Positions 26,579 through 36,067 of a stretch of 40,371 nt of DNA are shown here, one piece after another; within the stretch, counting starts at the first letter, position 1, and the number at the start of each line of letters is the position of its first letter. Source of the DNA: Jaenimonas drosophilae (lineage: Eukaryota; Euglenozoa; Kinetoplastea; Trypanosomatida; Trypanosomatidae); assembly GCA_030849065.1 (NCBI GenBank), contig JASAON010001497.1, positions 1-40,371 on the forward strand. Direction: 5' to 3'. The notes under the pieces are model-generated. The model was not told the DNA's origin. It searched no databases and saw only the letters and a program-made list of their open reading frames with translations. The translations under genes and the position numbers were made by a program.

Positions 26579-27622
26579 GCTACAACACACACACACACAC
26601 ACACATGTATTCACCTCAAGACGAAACTCATCTTGTTGCCATGTCCATCATGAATCACGATGTGCAAAAGAACACGATTAGTGGGTAGTAGTGTTGTACG
26701 TGAGTGTGCGTGTGTGTGTGTTTCGTCCCCACCTTTCCTCCTCTGACACACGCCGTTGCTATCCCGGTGTGCTGCGTTTTGGCACTAAAAAAAGAAACAA
26801 CAACAACAACAACACCAACAGCAAAAAAGAAGGTACTTCTCCATCATTTACACACATGCCGCGGTCATTGAACGTGCCAGCAACCTGAATACGACTCACC
26901 TCATCTCATTCTCTCTTCACAACACCAACAACAATATATATACATTCACTGCACACATGTAGTTTTGTGGAGTGGCTACGGAGAACAGCCAACCAAGCAT
27001 ACATTTGGTCTATCGATTCATCGTCGTGAGCCCATTCTACTTCATAGAGTGTTTGCCAAGGAGATTTACAGAAACCGTTGTTGTTGCTCAGCTGCTCACT
27101 CACTGTGTTGCTGCCAATAACAACCTTCTTCAGTCTTTGAAGCACACAACTTACCCAAACAACGTCGAACATCCAATAGTGGGTTTTTTTCTTTCTTTCT
27201 GCACGTACGCAACACTTCCCATACCATCTATCTTGGAACAGGAAGCTTGGCTGCGTGAGTGAGAAGCATTTCGGCGTGCATAGAGCATTCATTTTCCCCC
27301 GTCCTCTCCCCATCCTACTCACATCTACCCTGTGTGTATCATCGCAGTGTGCGTGTGTGTGCAGATACCTCTTGAACCACACACACAACACCGCCCTCAC
27401 ACCCGCACGTGTGCGTCGCTGGATCTGATTCGATCGTTGACCAGCACCACTTCATTTATCCATCTTCAGCGCTAGACGTGCGAAGCCTAGATACGGTATT
27501 GAAGCAGCTATCATCATCATCATCATCATCATTACCAAACAACATCCATACACTCGCGCTAACGTATTCATCCCAACAGCAACCCCCACTCAACACATCC
27601 ATCCATTCATTTTTTGACGGAT
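26579..27622 (+). other. Long intergenic spacer
   Basis: About 1 kb without a convincing gene. A CA repeat (26586-26605) follows the stop codon, with AAC repeats near 26798-26812. A frame at 26972-27262 has no ATG. The pyrimidine-rich stretch at about 27291-27330 is followed by AGs at 27346-27347 and 27363-27364, the best acceptors for the next gene; a CATCAT repeat follows near 27511-27530. Confidence 0.55.
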
Positions 27623-29974
27623 ATGGCAAGTGGAGCTCCTCTTCGGCACGGATCTCATCCAGGCCACGCCTTCGAGGCCCTCGTTCCCTTCGAAACGTTT
27701 CACTGCTCCATTTGCAAGGGGTGCGACAACGCAGCGGAATCAACGTGGTACCGCTGCTGCCAACCTGCGTGCGGCTATACCCTCTGCCCCAAGTGCTTTG
27801 AGGTGGATGAGGTGCTATTCTCTAGTGTAGAGGTGGTGATTCGGAACCCTCAGTTGGCCTACGACGATCTGCGCTATGTGGTGCGAACACGGCCGCGTGA
27901 AAGCGCGCACATCCTCGCCCCCATCTACGCCGGCAGGCTCATGGAGGTGGTCAGTACGGCCGTATCCACCGAGGATCCCACCCAGAGCTACTTCCGCATG
28001 CGCCACGGCGGCTGGATCAACACCGCGCACGTCTTGTGTGTGGTGCCCGCCGAGCGGCATATGGCGAAGCTGGCCAACCTTCACTTTCGTGGGCAGTACG
28101 TCAGCCGTGGAGGGGCAACCGCGCTCGGCCGTCTCAGCAGCTCCATCCTCATTGAGTGTGTGAAGGAGAGCATGACGTTGGTGGATCTGAACTCCCCACA
28201 TGGTGTGCCCATGGCAGCACTCACGATTTACCCGCTTCTCAACGTGGTGAGCCGTGCCCCAAACTACGCTGTGGAGGATGATAATGAGGAGGTGACAGTG
28301 GCGGAGCTCACCACGGAGGTGCTCCGCTTCCTGTACTTCTTCTTGCACTACACCATGGGCCACATTCTCGATGCCCTTGATCGCAAACAGCGCATTGAGT
28401 GTGGTGTGGCCCTCTCCCTCTACGCCGACCTCCTCGGTGGGTGCATCTTGGCCGCCCTGGATCTCTCCCAACGTTGGGGCGTACTCCTCCCAGCCCCTTT
28501 TGGCCCACTCATTATGTGCGCCATCACGGTGTGGTCAAAGCTGTGGATGCAGCTCCCACCCACGGATGAAACGAGCGACTATAGCTCACTCCGTCTGCGC
28601 CAGCCCGCCGTTATTATTGTGCATGTTGCCCTCAGCTCCGAGAACGCACGCCTGCGGCAATTTTTTTCGTGGATGATGGAGAACACGTCGAGGCTCCTGA
28701 TGCGTGGGGTGGAAGGGGAGCGGGCGTGGGGCTTTCCCTACCTTCGTGAGATCCGCGCACACCTCATCCACTCCAAGAGCGAGGTTCTTGCCAAGGCCTT
28801 TGCCGAGATGGCCTACAACGTGATGGTGCAGGAGAGCCCAGAGAAGCGGTCGCGCATCTTTGATACCGATCCACTTGAAGTGATTGTGCGTCTCGCCAAG
28901 TCTGCCGAGCTCGCCGAGAGCCAAATCGCCGCCCTCCGTCTTGTTGGTGTGATGGCCAGCGACTGCCACGAGAGCGTTGGCGTTCTCGCCGCGGTGGTGC
29001 TTGGCCCCATCATGGCCATGTGCGATCATGCCGCACAGAGCCCCGCGGTGGTTATTGCGGCACTTCACTGCTTCGCCCAGCTCAGCGGCCACAGCGTGGA
29101 GCCCACCGCCCCACTCTGGGATGGGGTGTGCAGCAAATCTGCCCACACCAGGCCAGCCGCCTATCAGCACCTCTTCAGTTACACCCTCCACAACGGCCGG
29201 AGTGTGGCGCTGTGCGCGCACTGCGCCAGCCAGCACCCGCCAGAGGAGGCTGTGGTGAAGGATGAGGGGGCCTCTGTGGCCTACTTCGCCTGCCAATGCC
29301 CCTGTTGCAGCCGCGGTGGAGGTGCGTGTGGGGAGCCCACAATCAACGTAGCACCTGCCATCACAACAACGGCCGGTGGCGCGGCAGTTCCTGCCGGGCA
29401 GGACTTGTGCAACAATGAAGTTGTGGCGGCCTTCCGCCGTGGCAACATGAGCGCATGGCTGCTCCGCTGCCTAGATCAGTACGCGAGCAATGCTGCCGTA
29501 CTCAACGCCGTGGGCCGCTTCATCCTCCACTGTCCAAACGTGTCGGAGGAGGTGGTGGCACGTCTTGTGTGGCTCCTCGTTGGCCTCCCCAATGTGGCGC
29601 AGTTTCACGAGGCTGCCATGGCGATTGCGGCGCGCACCGATCTCCCATGCGTGAGCCAAAAGCTACGCATGCTTCCCGATAGCGCACTGACGCTCTACGC
29701 CCTTGACCCCTATCACCGCCACTTGACGGCAACACTGAAGATGGAGCCCTCGCTCTCCAACACACCCGTGGGCCCGAGCAGCCGACCAAGTGAGGGCGGC
29801 CTCTCCCCATCCCCCGCGCCGAGCTCCATGTACCGTAGCTCCGGCAGCATGCAATATCGTAGCTCTAGCACCAACAACACCAACCCCAACCGTGCATCCT
29901 CCTCTTCCTATCAGCCACCCCCAGCGGGATTGATGGAGCGCGTGTTTTCAGGCAACTACGCCCTTGAGTGCTAA
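27623..29974 (+). CDS. Large zinc-finger protein with SH3-like and helical-repeat regions, unknown function
   Basis: A 783-residue protein. The N terminus has a Cys cluster, C28-x2-C31, C45, C50, C55-x2-C58, of ZZ/DC1 type (FHCSICKGC ... YTLCPKCFE). Residues about 80-145 look SH3b-like (YVVRTRPRE, a YAGRLMEVVS strand and RHGGWINTAHVLCV). From about 200 to 500 the chain is all-helical, with Ala/Leu-rich repeats of the armadillo/HEAT sort. A second Cys cluster (LCAHC near 531, CQCPCC near 558) follows, then further helices and a Ser/Pro/Asn-rich tail. No catalytic site is visible; it could be a scaffold, a ubiquitin-related factor or a flagellar/cytoskeletal adaptor. The start is the ATG at 27623; the frame opens with a TTG at 27614. 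Confidence 0.8.
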   Translation: MASGAPLRHGSHPGHAFEALVPFETFHCSICKGCDNAAESTWYRCCQPACGYTLCPKCFEVDEVLFSSVEVVIRNPQLAYDDLRYVVRTRPRESAHILAPIYAGRLMEVVSTAVSTEDPTQSYFRMRHGGWINTAHVLCVVPAERHMAKLANLHFRGQYVSRGGATALGRLSSSILIECVKESMTLVDLNSPHGVPMAALTIYPLLNVVSRAPNYAVEDDNEEVTVAELTTEVLRFLYFFLHYTMGHILDALDRKQRIECGVALSLYADLLGGCILAALDLSQRWGVLLPAPFGPLIMCAITVWSKLWMQLPPTDETSDYSSLRLRQPAVIIVHVALSSENARLRQFFSWMMENTSRLLMRGVEGERAWGFPYLREIRAHLIHSKSEVLAKAFAEMAYNVMVQESPEKRSRIFDTDPLEVIVRLAKSAELAESQIAALRLVGVMASDCHESVGVLAAVVLGPIMAMCDHAAQSPAVVIAALHCFAQLSGHSVEPTAPLWDGVCSKSAHTRPAAYQHLFSYTLHNGRSVALCAHCASQHPPEEAVVKDEGASVAYFACQCPCCSRGGGACGEPTINVAPAITTTAGGAAVPAGQDLCNNEVVAAFRRGNMSAWLLRCLDQYASNAAVLNAVGRFILHCPNVSEEVVARLVWLLVGLPNVAQFHEAAMAIAARTDLPCVSQKLRMLPDSALTLYALDPYHRHLTATLKMEPSLSNTPVGPSSRPSEGGLSPSPAPSSMYRSSGSMQYRSSSTNNTNPNRASSSSYQPPPAGLMERVFSGNYALEC

Positions 29975-32428
29975 TGCGGAATGTGTGTGTGGGCCCATAT
30001 GGCTGCTGAAGTTGTGTGATATGGGAGGCAGGTGCCTTCACCAACCAATTCTGGGGGAAGAGAGCTTGTCTCTGCACACATCTCCGTTGGGACCAGCCAA
30101 CCTTCTCACCCGCGTGAGTCGGCCTGTGTTCATGAACACAGTGCCAAACAAATTCATCACCGCCGTTATATCCATCATGTTGGAGGATGGAGGGCTGCAC
30201 CAAACCGCCGCCCTTTGAAGTCGCAGAGAGCTGAGAGAGAACGGCGTGGGATGGCTATAAGGTGAAGTGTATCACAACTGAACATCCACGTCAGCACGGT
30301 GCCATCCCTGCCATCATTCATCATCATCATCATGAACCGCCGCCCTTGAACCCAACCCGCCATTGTTGCTTCGAACGCATGATTTGGATCTTCGTACCTT
30401 CATCAACACCCGACCCTCCCACAAACCTAAACGAGTACATCTCTGACGATGGCTCTCTTACACGCACACAAACACGTACACGTTCGCGCACACAGATACA
30501 GCAGGGCTATCCTACCTTTGAGTTTGTGTGTTGTGGAGTGTTGTTTTTTGTGTGTGTGTGTTTATAAGGCCTAATGACCCACACATAAAATGTCAGAGGT
30601 TTACGACCGTGAGAAGATGAAGATCAATAGAAGAACATGCACCAACTTATACCCACATTGCATAGAATGTCCTCTCCTCCGAGGATGGGTGAGCTCCGTA
30701 GATTTTGTGAGTGAGTGGTGGTGTGTTTATTTTTGCAGTTGTGTTGTGGTTGAAGCTGTATAGTGTGTGCGTACATGTATGTGTGTGTGTTTTGAGGTGC
30801 GATGAACCCACCTCAACACCAACATGTACGCATACCCACAGACACCTGTGCAACCACACACCATCACTATCGGTGCTCAGCCAATCGGAAGGAGAGGAAC
30901 ACGAGGCCAACAAGACGGGAGGTCATTAACACAAGAAGCAACAACTTTCACGCGCTTCATAGCGGGATGGGCAGCTCTTCTCCACCTCATCAGCATCAAT
31001 GGTGATTCGGCAAATAGAGCCATCTGGCTGCTGCACATCATCAACACACACCGCGTGTGATGATGCGTGCTTCTTCATCTTAATGTTTGTGCTGCTATGG
31101 ATGCAGTAGTTATGTTCTCCGTCTTTTTTTTTCTGTGCGTGTGTTGTCGTTGCCGATGTGGAGGTATCATCATGTATCAACGTATGGAGGATGTTGTTGA
31201 TGGTACCTCAGCACATTGGTTGACGTGCTTTGGGTGTGTGCGTGGGTGCGAGCGTAGGGAGGGGTTGGTTGCGAGTGTGTCTGTGTGTGTGGGAGTCTGT
31301 GGGAGCCTCGTTGTGCTCAACATACTACACATGGCAGTAGCAGGACCAGCCACAACCGTTCATAACCTCCCTATCTTCTCTCCCACAACCACCCACCCAC
31401 CCACCCACCTTTTGTTTCCTGTGTTTTTGTGGTGCGCAGGCAGTCTGTTGGTTGTGTGTTCTTGTGTGGTTGGAGCTCCGAGACTTCGGCGTCCACCTCC
31501 ACCACAGAACAACACATGACACAACACAAGACATTTCAGTCTTCCCCCAAAGAAAGAAACGAGCAATGTTTGTGCGGCGAACAACGTACCGACGGCTCCC
31601 CACCCACATTGCCCCTTCATCCTCACCCCTCTGCACCACACACTTTGTGGTGAGGCTGAGGCGGAATGGAAGAGAAGCATAGAATCTGGGATACTGAAAA
31701 CCATGATCACCACCACCAACGCAACACTACGAAACAGACCAACAGATGCATATGCACATGTACTCGACGTGATGCACAATGAGGCGATGATGAGAGCTTG
31801 GTGGTGCTGGTACACCACCAAGCTCCTCTTCTTCTTCGGCGTGAATGGGGGCCCTTTAGTTTTCCCCCCTAATGATGTTTTTTCTGTGTGTGGAGCTGTG
31901 TTCCTGCACTACATTCCCGGTGATGTAGTCTGGAGGACGATGTATCGCTGCTCTATGAAAGCATCATCATGCAATCCATCTGTTTGCGTATGCTCGTATG
32001 TGTGTGAGTGTGGGCGTGTGTGTATCGCAATCGCCGTCGTCTGTGCATGAACGAAGAACGTTTCTTCACGTTCTGTTTGTCGCTCGGTGGAGTCATTGAT
32101 GCACAAGCAGCAACAATCCTTTGTTGCCGTTGGGTGGCAGATGAACGTCCTCCATGGCCAAGATCTTCGTTCTTTTTTCTTCTTTTCTCGTCGAACGTTT
32201 GTGTGCTCCAGTGGCTGGGGCTGTACCACCATGATACGTACTTCCTGCAATCCTGTATGTAGCTGTGGCTGAACACGAATGTTCTTCATTTCCCCACCTT
32301 TGGCATCTTTTCTAGTAGCCACAGTAGAGTTGAGTGGTGTTGTTTGTGGTGAGCTACCGTGAACAACAACATAAACCAACACTTGCACATACATACGTAC
32401 GTACACGTACACCTGTGTGGGTGTCTAG
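29975..32428 (+). other. 2.45-kb gene-free region
   Basis: The longest spacer in the window. It is T/G- and CA-rich with many microsatellites (for example CATCAT near 30319-30333, GT near 30549-30561, CACC near 31390-31408). Frames at 30262-30567, 31067-31519 and 31703-32050 translate into low-complexity Cys/Val/His/Thr sequence. I found no tRNA-like cloverleaf or recognisable retroelement. The last 150 bases hold a pyrimidine tract (about 32283-32312) and an AG at 32314-32315, the likely acceptor for DRC1. Confidence 0.55.
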
Positions 32429-34330
32429 ATGGAGGGCCCTCAGCTGACGCTGGATGAGCGCCTGGCGGAGCGCCGGGGGCGCATCCAGAAGCGTCTCGAC
32501 GCCGAACGCGGTACCACCAGCGACCCCGCCGCCGACGGCAAAAAGCTCGATGCAAACCGTCTTGGCGAAGAGCGCGCTCAGAAGGCGCGCAAGGCCATGG
32601 CCTCCACCCACAGCGAGGCTGTGAATGCCGTCTCGCTCTTCAATGTCAAGGCCAACACGATGGAGGAGGAGCGGCGTGAGAAGAATGAGGTATTCACCGA
32701 CTCACGTCGGCAGAAACGTGCGGAAGAGGTGGCGGATTGCGAGGTTCGTCATGGCGCACTGAGTATGCAGTTTGAGGCGCTGTACCGGCACAAGGTGCCC
32801 CACGAGCTCCACACCGCCATGGAGGAGCAAAAGAAGAACTGCCAGGAGCTGCTGGGCATCAAAAGTAAGTTGGTGGATGAGCTGCAGATGCAGCTGGAGG
32901 ATGCCGAGGATAGCTACGTAGGCCTCCTGCGGCGCAATGGGGCCGATGTGAAGGACCTCGTCATGGCCATGAAGAACAAGTCGCAGGAGTATCAAGACCA
33001 CTACTCCAGTGAACTGTGTGAGGTGGAGAAGGCCTACATGGAAGAGCGCAAGAACCTTCTTGATCAGTACAGCCAAGACATTCAGCAGCTCGTCAAGACG
33101 CGACGAACAAAAGAAACGGACTACCGCAAACGTCGGGAGGCCAAAATCATGGAAGCACAGATGAAGCTGGACAACAAGTACGAGGAGAGTTACGAAGAGT
33201 TCAACAAGCTCAAGTCGGAACACTTGGATGAGATTCATGCCCTGCGTCAGGAGCGGGAGAAGTGCAAGCCCGACTTCATGCTGAATGCCGAACGACTTAG
33301 CTACAACTTGCAGGTGCTGCGTGAGCGAGTGAAGGAGAACAAGAGCGCTCAGAACCAGTACAAGCGCAAGCTTGCACGCTTGCAGAACACCTTGAGTACT
33401 CTCGTTGCTCGTCATCAGGAGTCGGAGCGCAAGTTCCAGCGTGCCAACAAGGACCTCACCTCACAGCTCCATCGTGTAGATGTGCAGTACAAGGATCTCC
33501 AGGCGAAGTTCCAGCTCTTTGAGAAGGCTGATAAGGAGAAGTACCGCCAGCTGTGGAACATGCATGACCAAAAGTGTAGGCATCTCGTTCATCGCAGCCT
33601 TCAGGCTGATCGTGTAGTGTTTGAGGATATCCTGAGTATGCCGTGGAGCCCTCCCGAGATGGCCTTCTGGCCCGAGGAGCAAGAAGATATGGATGGAGTG
33701 GACGAAGAGGAGCAGGACGATGAGGTGCCCGAGGAACTGGAGCTTAGTGAGCCAGCGGCCATGCTGTTTCAGATTCTCAAATCACAGGCAACCTTCCTCG
33801 TCGATGATAATGTGCGTGCCGCCATCGCCAAGATCGAGGGTACGACGGAGGAGCAGGCCGCGGTGGAGGGTATCCTTACCACCTTGCACATCTCCAAGAA
33901 GGAGGATGTGGAAGACCTGCTCGAGTACTTCATGGTGGAGAGCGATGATGAATCGGTCGCACTCATCAACCCGCAGGAGGCCATCCGCGCACTCAACGCC
34001 TACCTTGAGGAGCGCAACGCCTCCTCCAAGAAGGCCAAGGATTCGGCTGAATCTCAATCCCCACTCAGGAACAAGACCAAGGTTAAGGCCCGCCAACGCG
34101 AGCGCCGACTCGCCGCTGAGCGCAACTACTGGAAGCAGCTCTCTCTCTGCGTTCCGGAAGATCATTTGCAGGTGTGGAGGGCGTTGGAGAAGGGCCTGGA
34201 GCAGTACCTCGCCCAACTTCAGCTGCGTAGGGGCCTTATCAGCGACACAGACAAGCTCCGCGTGCAGAACTCTGAGCTGCGTGGCTTGTTGATGCAGTAT
34301 CAGCAAACGACTGGACGCATGCTCATGTGA
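32429..34330 (+). CDS. DRC1: Dynein regulatory complex subunit 1 (nexin-DRC)
   Basis: A 633-residue coiled-coil axonemal protein of the nexin-dynein regulatory complex, which links outer doublets and controls dynein. The match to human DRC1/CCDC164 is strong: VPHELHTAMEEQKKNCQEL and LIDELQ-like KSKLVDELQMQLED, then EVEKAYMEERKNLL, then LNAERLSYNLQVLRERVKEN and QYKRKLARLQNTLSTL, VQYKDLQAKFQLFEKADKEKYRQLW, and SLQADRVVFEDILSMPWSPP. An acidic region and a C-terminal coiled coil follow. In T. brucei this protein is known as CMF22/DRC1 and is required for propulsive motility. The ATG at 32429 directly follows TAG (AG at 32427-32428), but the stronger acceptor is at 32314-32315. Identification is secure. 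Confidence 0.94.
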   Translation: MEGPQLTLDERLAERRGRIQKRLDAERGTTSDPAADGKKLDANRLGEERAQKARKAMASTHSEAVNAVSLFNVKANTMEEERREKNEVFTDSRRQKRAEEVADCEVRHGALSMQFEALYRHKVPHELHTAMEEQKKNCQELLGIKSKLVDELQMQLEDAEDSYVGLLRRNGADVKDLVMAMKNKSQEYQDHYSSELCEVEKAYMEERKNLLDQYSQDIQQLVKTRRTKETDYRKRREAKIMEAQMKLDNKYEESYEEFNKLKSEHLDEIHALRQEREKCKPDFMLNAERLSYNLQVLRERVKENKSAQNQYKRKLARLQNTLSTLVARHQESERKFQRANKDLTSQLHRVDVQYKDLQAKFQLFEKADKEKYRQLWNMHDQKCRHLVHRSLQADRVVFEDILSMPWSPPEMAFWPEEQEDMDGVDEEEQDDEVPEELELSEPAAMLFQILKSQATFLVDDNVRAAIAKIEGTTEEQAAVEGILTTLHISKKEDVEDLLEYFMVESDDESVALINPQEAIRALNAYLEERNASSKKAKDSAESQSPLRNKTKVKARQRERRLAAERNYWKQLSLCVPEDHLQVWRALEKGLEQYLAQLQLRRGLISDTDKLRVQNSELRGLLMQYQQTTGRMLM

Positions 34331-34774
34331 AACAACGGATGAGGTGGGTATGTGTGTGTGTGTTGTCGCGCTGGCGCAATCGGAGTTGGGAGTGGTGGTG
34401 GTGGTGGGCCATGCATCTGTGGTGGCTTGCCCATGTAAAGTAGAACCCATCTGCCACGGAAGGAGCTGAATCTCTTTCTTTCATGGCGCGATGCGCGTGT
34501 GTTAGAAATTGCTGCGCATGAGCAAAGCACCTGCGTCACGAAGATGTTGATCTTCCATGGAAGGATGTTTGGTCCTGTTGGATTGAGTCATGAACGTGCA
34601 TCTCACTTTTTCTATCTATTCTGCTACTTTGTTCAAACCACAGCTAGGGAACGTACATCAAACCTCTTTGTAGCAAAGAACCCCCCCCCCCCTCATACAT
34701 CTTTCATCTCCCCCTATTCCGGAGTGTAAAGAGGTACTAGTCGCACACATACACTCACGCTCACACACACACAC
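34331..34774 (+). other. Intergenic spacer with C12 run
   Basis: No gene seen. The pyrimidine-rich stretch 34606-34632 leads to AG at 34642-34643. A C12 run (34681-34692) and a CT-rich stretch follow. A CA repeat lies immediately before the next ATG. Confidence 0.6.
34681..34692. repeat. C12 homopolymer run
   Basis: Twelve consecutive C within the presumed leader or acceptor region of the next gene. Confidence 0.9.
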
Positions 34775-35338
34775 ATGGCGGAATCTTTGGGCGTTGGGCA
34801 GCTTCATGCCCCATCCTCCATGAACTGGCATGGCTCGGTGCCGACAGATCACGTGGATAGCCACTTCACGCCAAACTTTCGGCAGTTTGATTTTTTCTTG
34901 GAGAATAGTGATGTGCCCAATGCGGCCCTCGTAGAACGCGTCATGAAGCCTGCGGAGGGCGAGGCTCACTGGGACCTCAACTCCATTGGCCTCTCCGCGA
35001 TCCGCGCGACGCCGGTACTCGTGACGAGCATCTTTGGTGCCGCCTTCTCCAACTACCTCTACACGCGGCTCATCAACAAGACCGCCGCCTCCGTGCGTTG
35101 GTCCTTCTGGAAGTTCTACGTCGCCATGTTAGGCTGGAACTGCTTCACCAAGTTTTATGCGCGTGAGCGCTACTTCCAGCGCGACTTCCAGCGCAATCAG
35201 GTCTACGCCTTTGATGAACTTAGAGATCAACGTGATCGCCAACGTGTGCGGGAGGCGATGTACGAGGCCAAGTTCGTCACAAACCCCGTCGCGGAGTACC
35301 GCGTCAAGGCGTGGCAGGTGGCTGACCGCTTTGCCTAA
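34775..35338 (+). CDS. Unknown protein with one or two membrane segments, probably mitochondrial
   Basis: A 187-residue protein. The N-terminal 75 residues are soluble and aromatic-rich (NFRQFDFFLENSDVPN). A hydrophobic stretch at about 78-95 (AIRATPVLVTSIFGAAFSNYL) and another at about 108-128 (WSFWKFYVAMLGWNCF) could span a membrane. The C-terminal 60 residues are strongly charged and helical (ARERYFQRDFQRN, ELRDQRDRQRVREAMYEAK). Codon use fits the neighbours. The layout resembles the unknown gene at 2732-3493 and small subunits of kinetoplastid respiratory complexes or ATP synthase, but no family match was recognised. The start is the first ATG after the CA repeat leader. Confidence 0.78.
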   Translation: MAESLGVGQLHAPSSMNWHGSVPTDHVDSHFTPNFRQFDFFLENSDVPNAALVERVMKPAEGEAHWDLNSIGLSAIRATPVLVTSIFGAAFSNYLYTRLINKTAASVRWSFWKFYVAMLGWNCFTKFYARERYFQRDFQRNQVYAFDELRDQRDRQRVREAMYEAKFVTNPVAEYRVKAWQVADRFA

Positions 35339-36067
35339 ATCTTCAGAAACACGCACTCATCAGGAAGATAGAGAAGAGCGACGGCAGCTGGATGGATGTT
35401 TTTTTGTGAGTACATCATCTCCCGGGTAGGTAGGTATCTCTGTAGTAGTGGTGCTGGCTAGGGAAGTGGCCGGTTGACGGCAGTGTGAGGGTGGGATGTG
35501 CATGGCGTGTGCTGTGTGTATGCGTCCAATGACACATGAACCGTGTGCCACTCCGCGCCCAGTGGTTTGTCTGAATAGCCACACAGCTCCACGTGTGACT
35601 CAATGGTGGGGCTTTCACTTCCACAAAGAATCTGACATGAAAAAAGGATGGATGCTGTGGTTTTTTTTACTACACACATGTTTGATGATGAACCTCCAGT
35701 CATACTCATCCTGTCTTCTCTCCTCTTGATTTCGCTATCCTTGTTTTTTTTTTGTGCTTGTTGTTGTGCATGGCGCGTGTATGTCACACACACAAACACA
35801 CTATCACCAACATGGTACAAAGAAGATAGGTTGTCCAGCCCGCTGAGGAATCTACTCAAACAGGCTCAGAAAACTGCTGCACCATCGGCATCGGCATCTT
35901 CCAAAATCCAACACTTCTGCGTGTTCCGGTCGTCCTCATTCTCTCTCTCTTTCTCATCACCCCCATAACAACAACAACAACAACAACAACAACAACCTGC
36001 CTCTCCGTCTTCTACTTGTTGCTCCACACACTTACACACACGTATACACTTACATCCACACACACAC
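35339..36067 (+). other. Intergenic spacer with AG-free leader
   Basis: No gene seen. A T-rich tract lies at about 35740-35765. The last AG before the next ATG is at 35868-35869; the following 198 nt contain CT repeats, an AAC10 repeat and CA repeats but no AG, so the next mRNA must have a long 5' UTR or start elsewhere. Confidence 0.65.
35967..35996. repeat. AAC trinucleotide repeat, ten units
   Basis: Ten perfect AAC units between two pyrimidine tracts, about 70 nt upstream of the ATG at 36068. Confidence 0.9.

Noticed and set aside
26972..27262. A 96-codon frame in the 1-kb spacer before the zinc-finger gene
   Set aside because: It has no ATG (opens with GTG), no coding bias, and would need a start codon not used in this lineage.
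31067..31519. Possible 150-residue gene in the large gap
   Set aside because: The translation is Cys/Val/Thr/Pro low complexity derived from GT- and CACC-rich sequence, without coding bias or a domain.
31703..32050. Possible 115-residue gene in the large gap
   Set aside because: Composition is noisy with a VCVCSYVCECG stretch from a GT repeat; there is no convincing coding signal or family.
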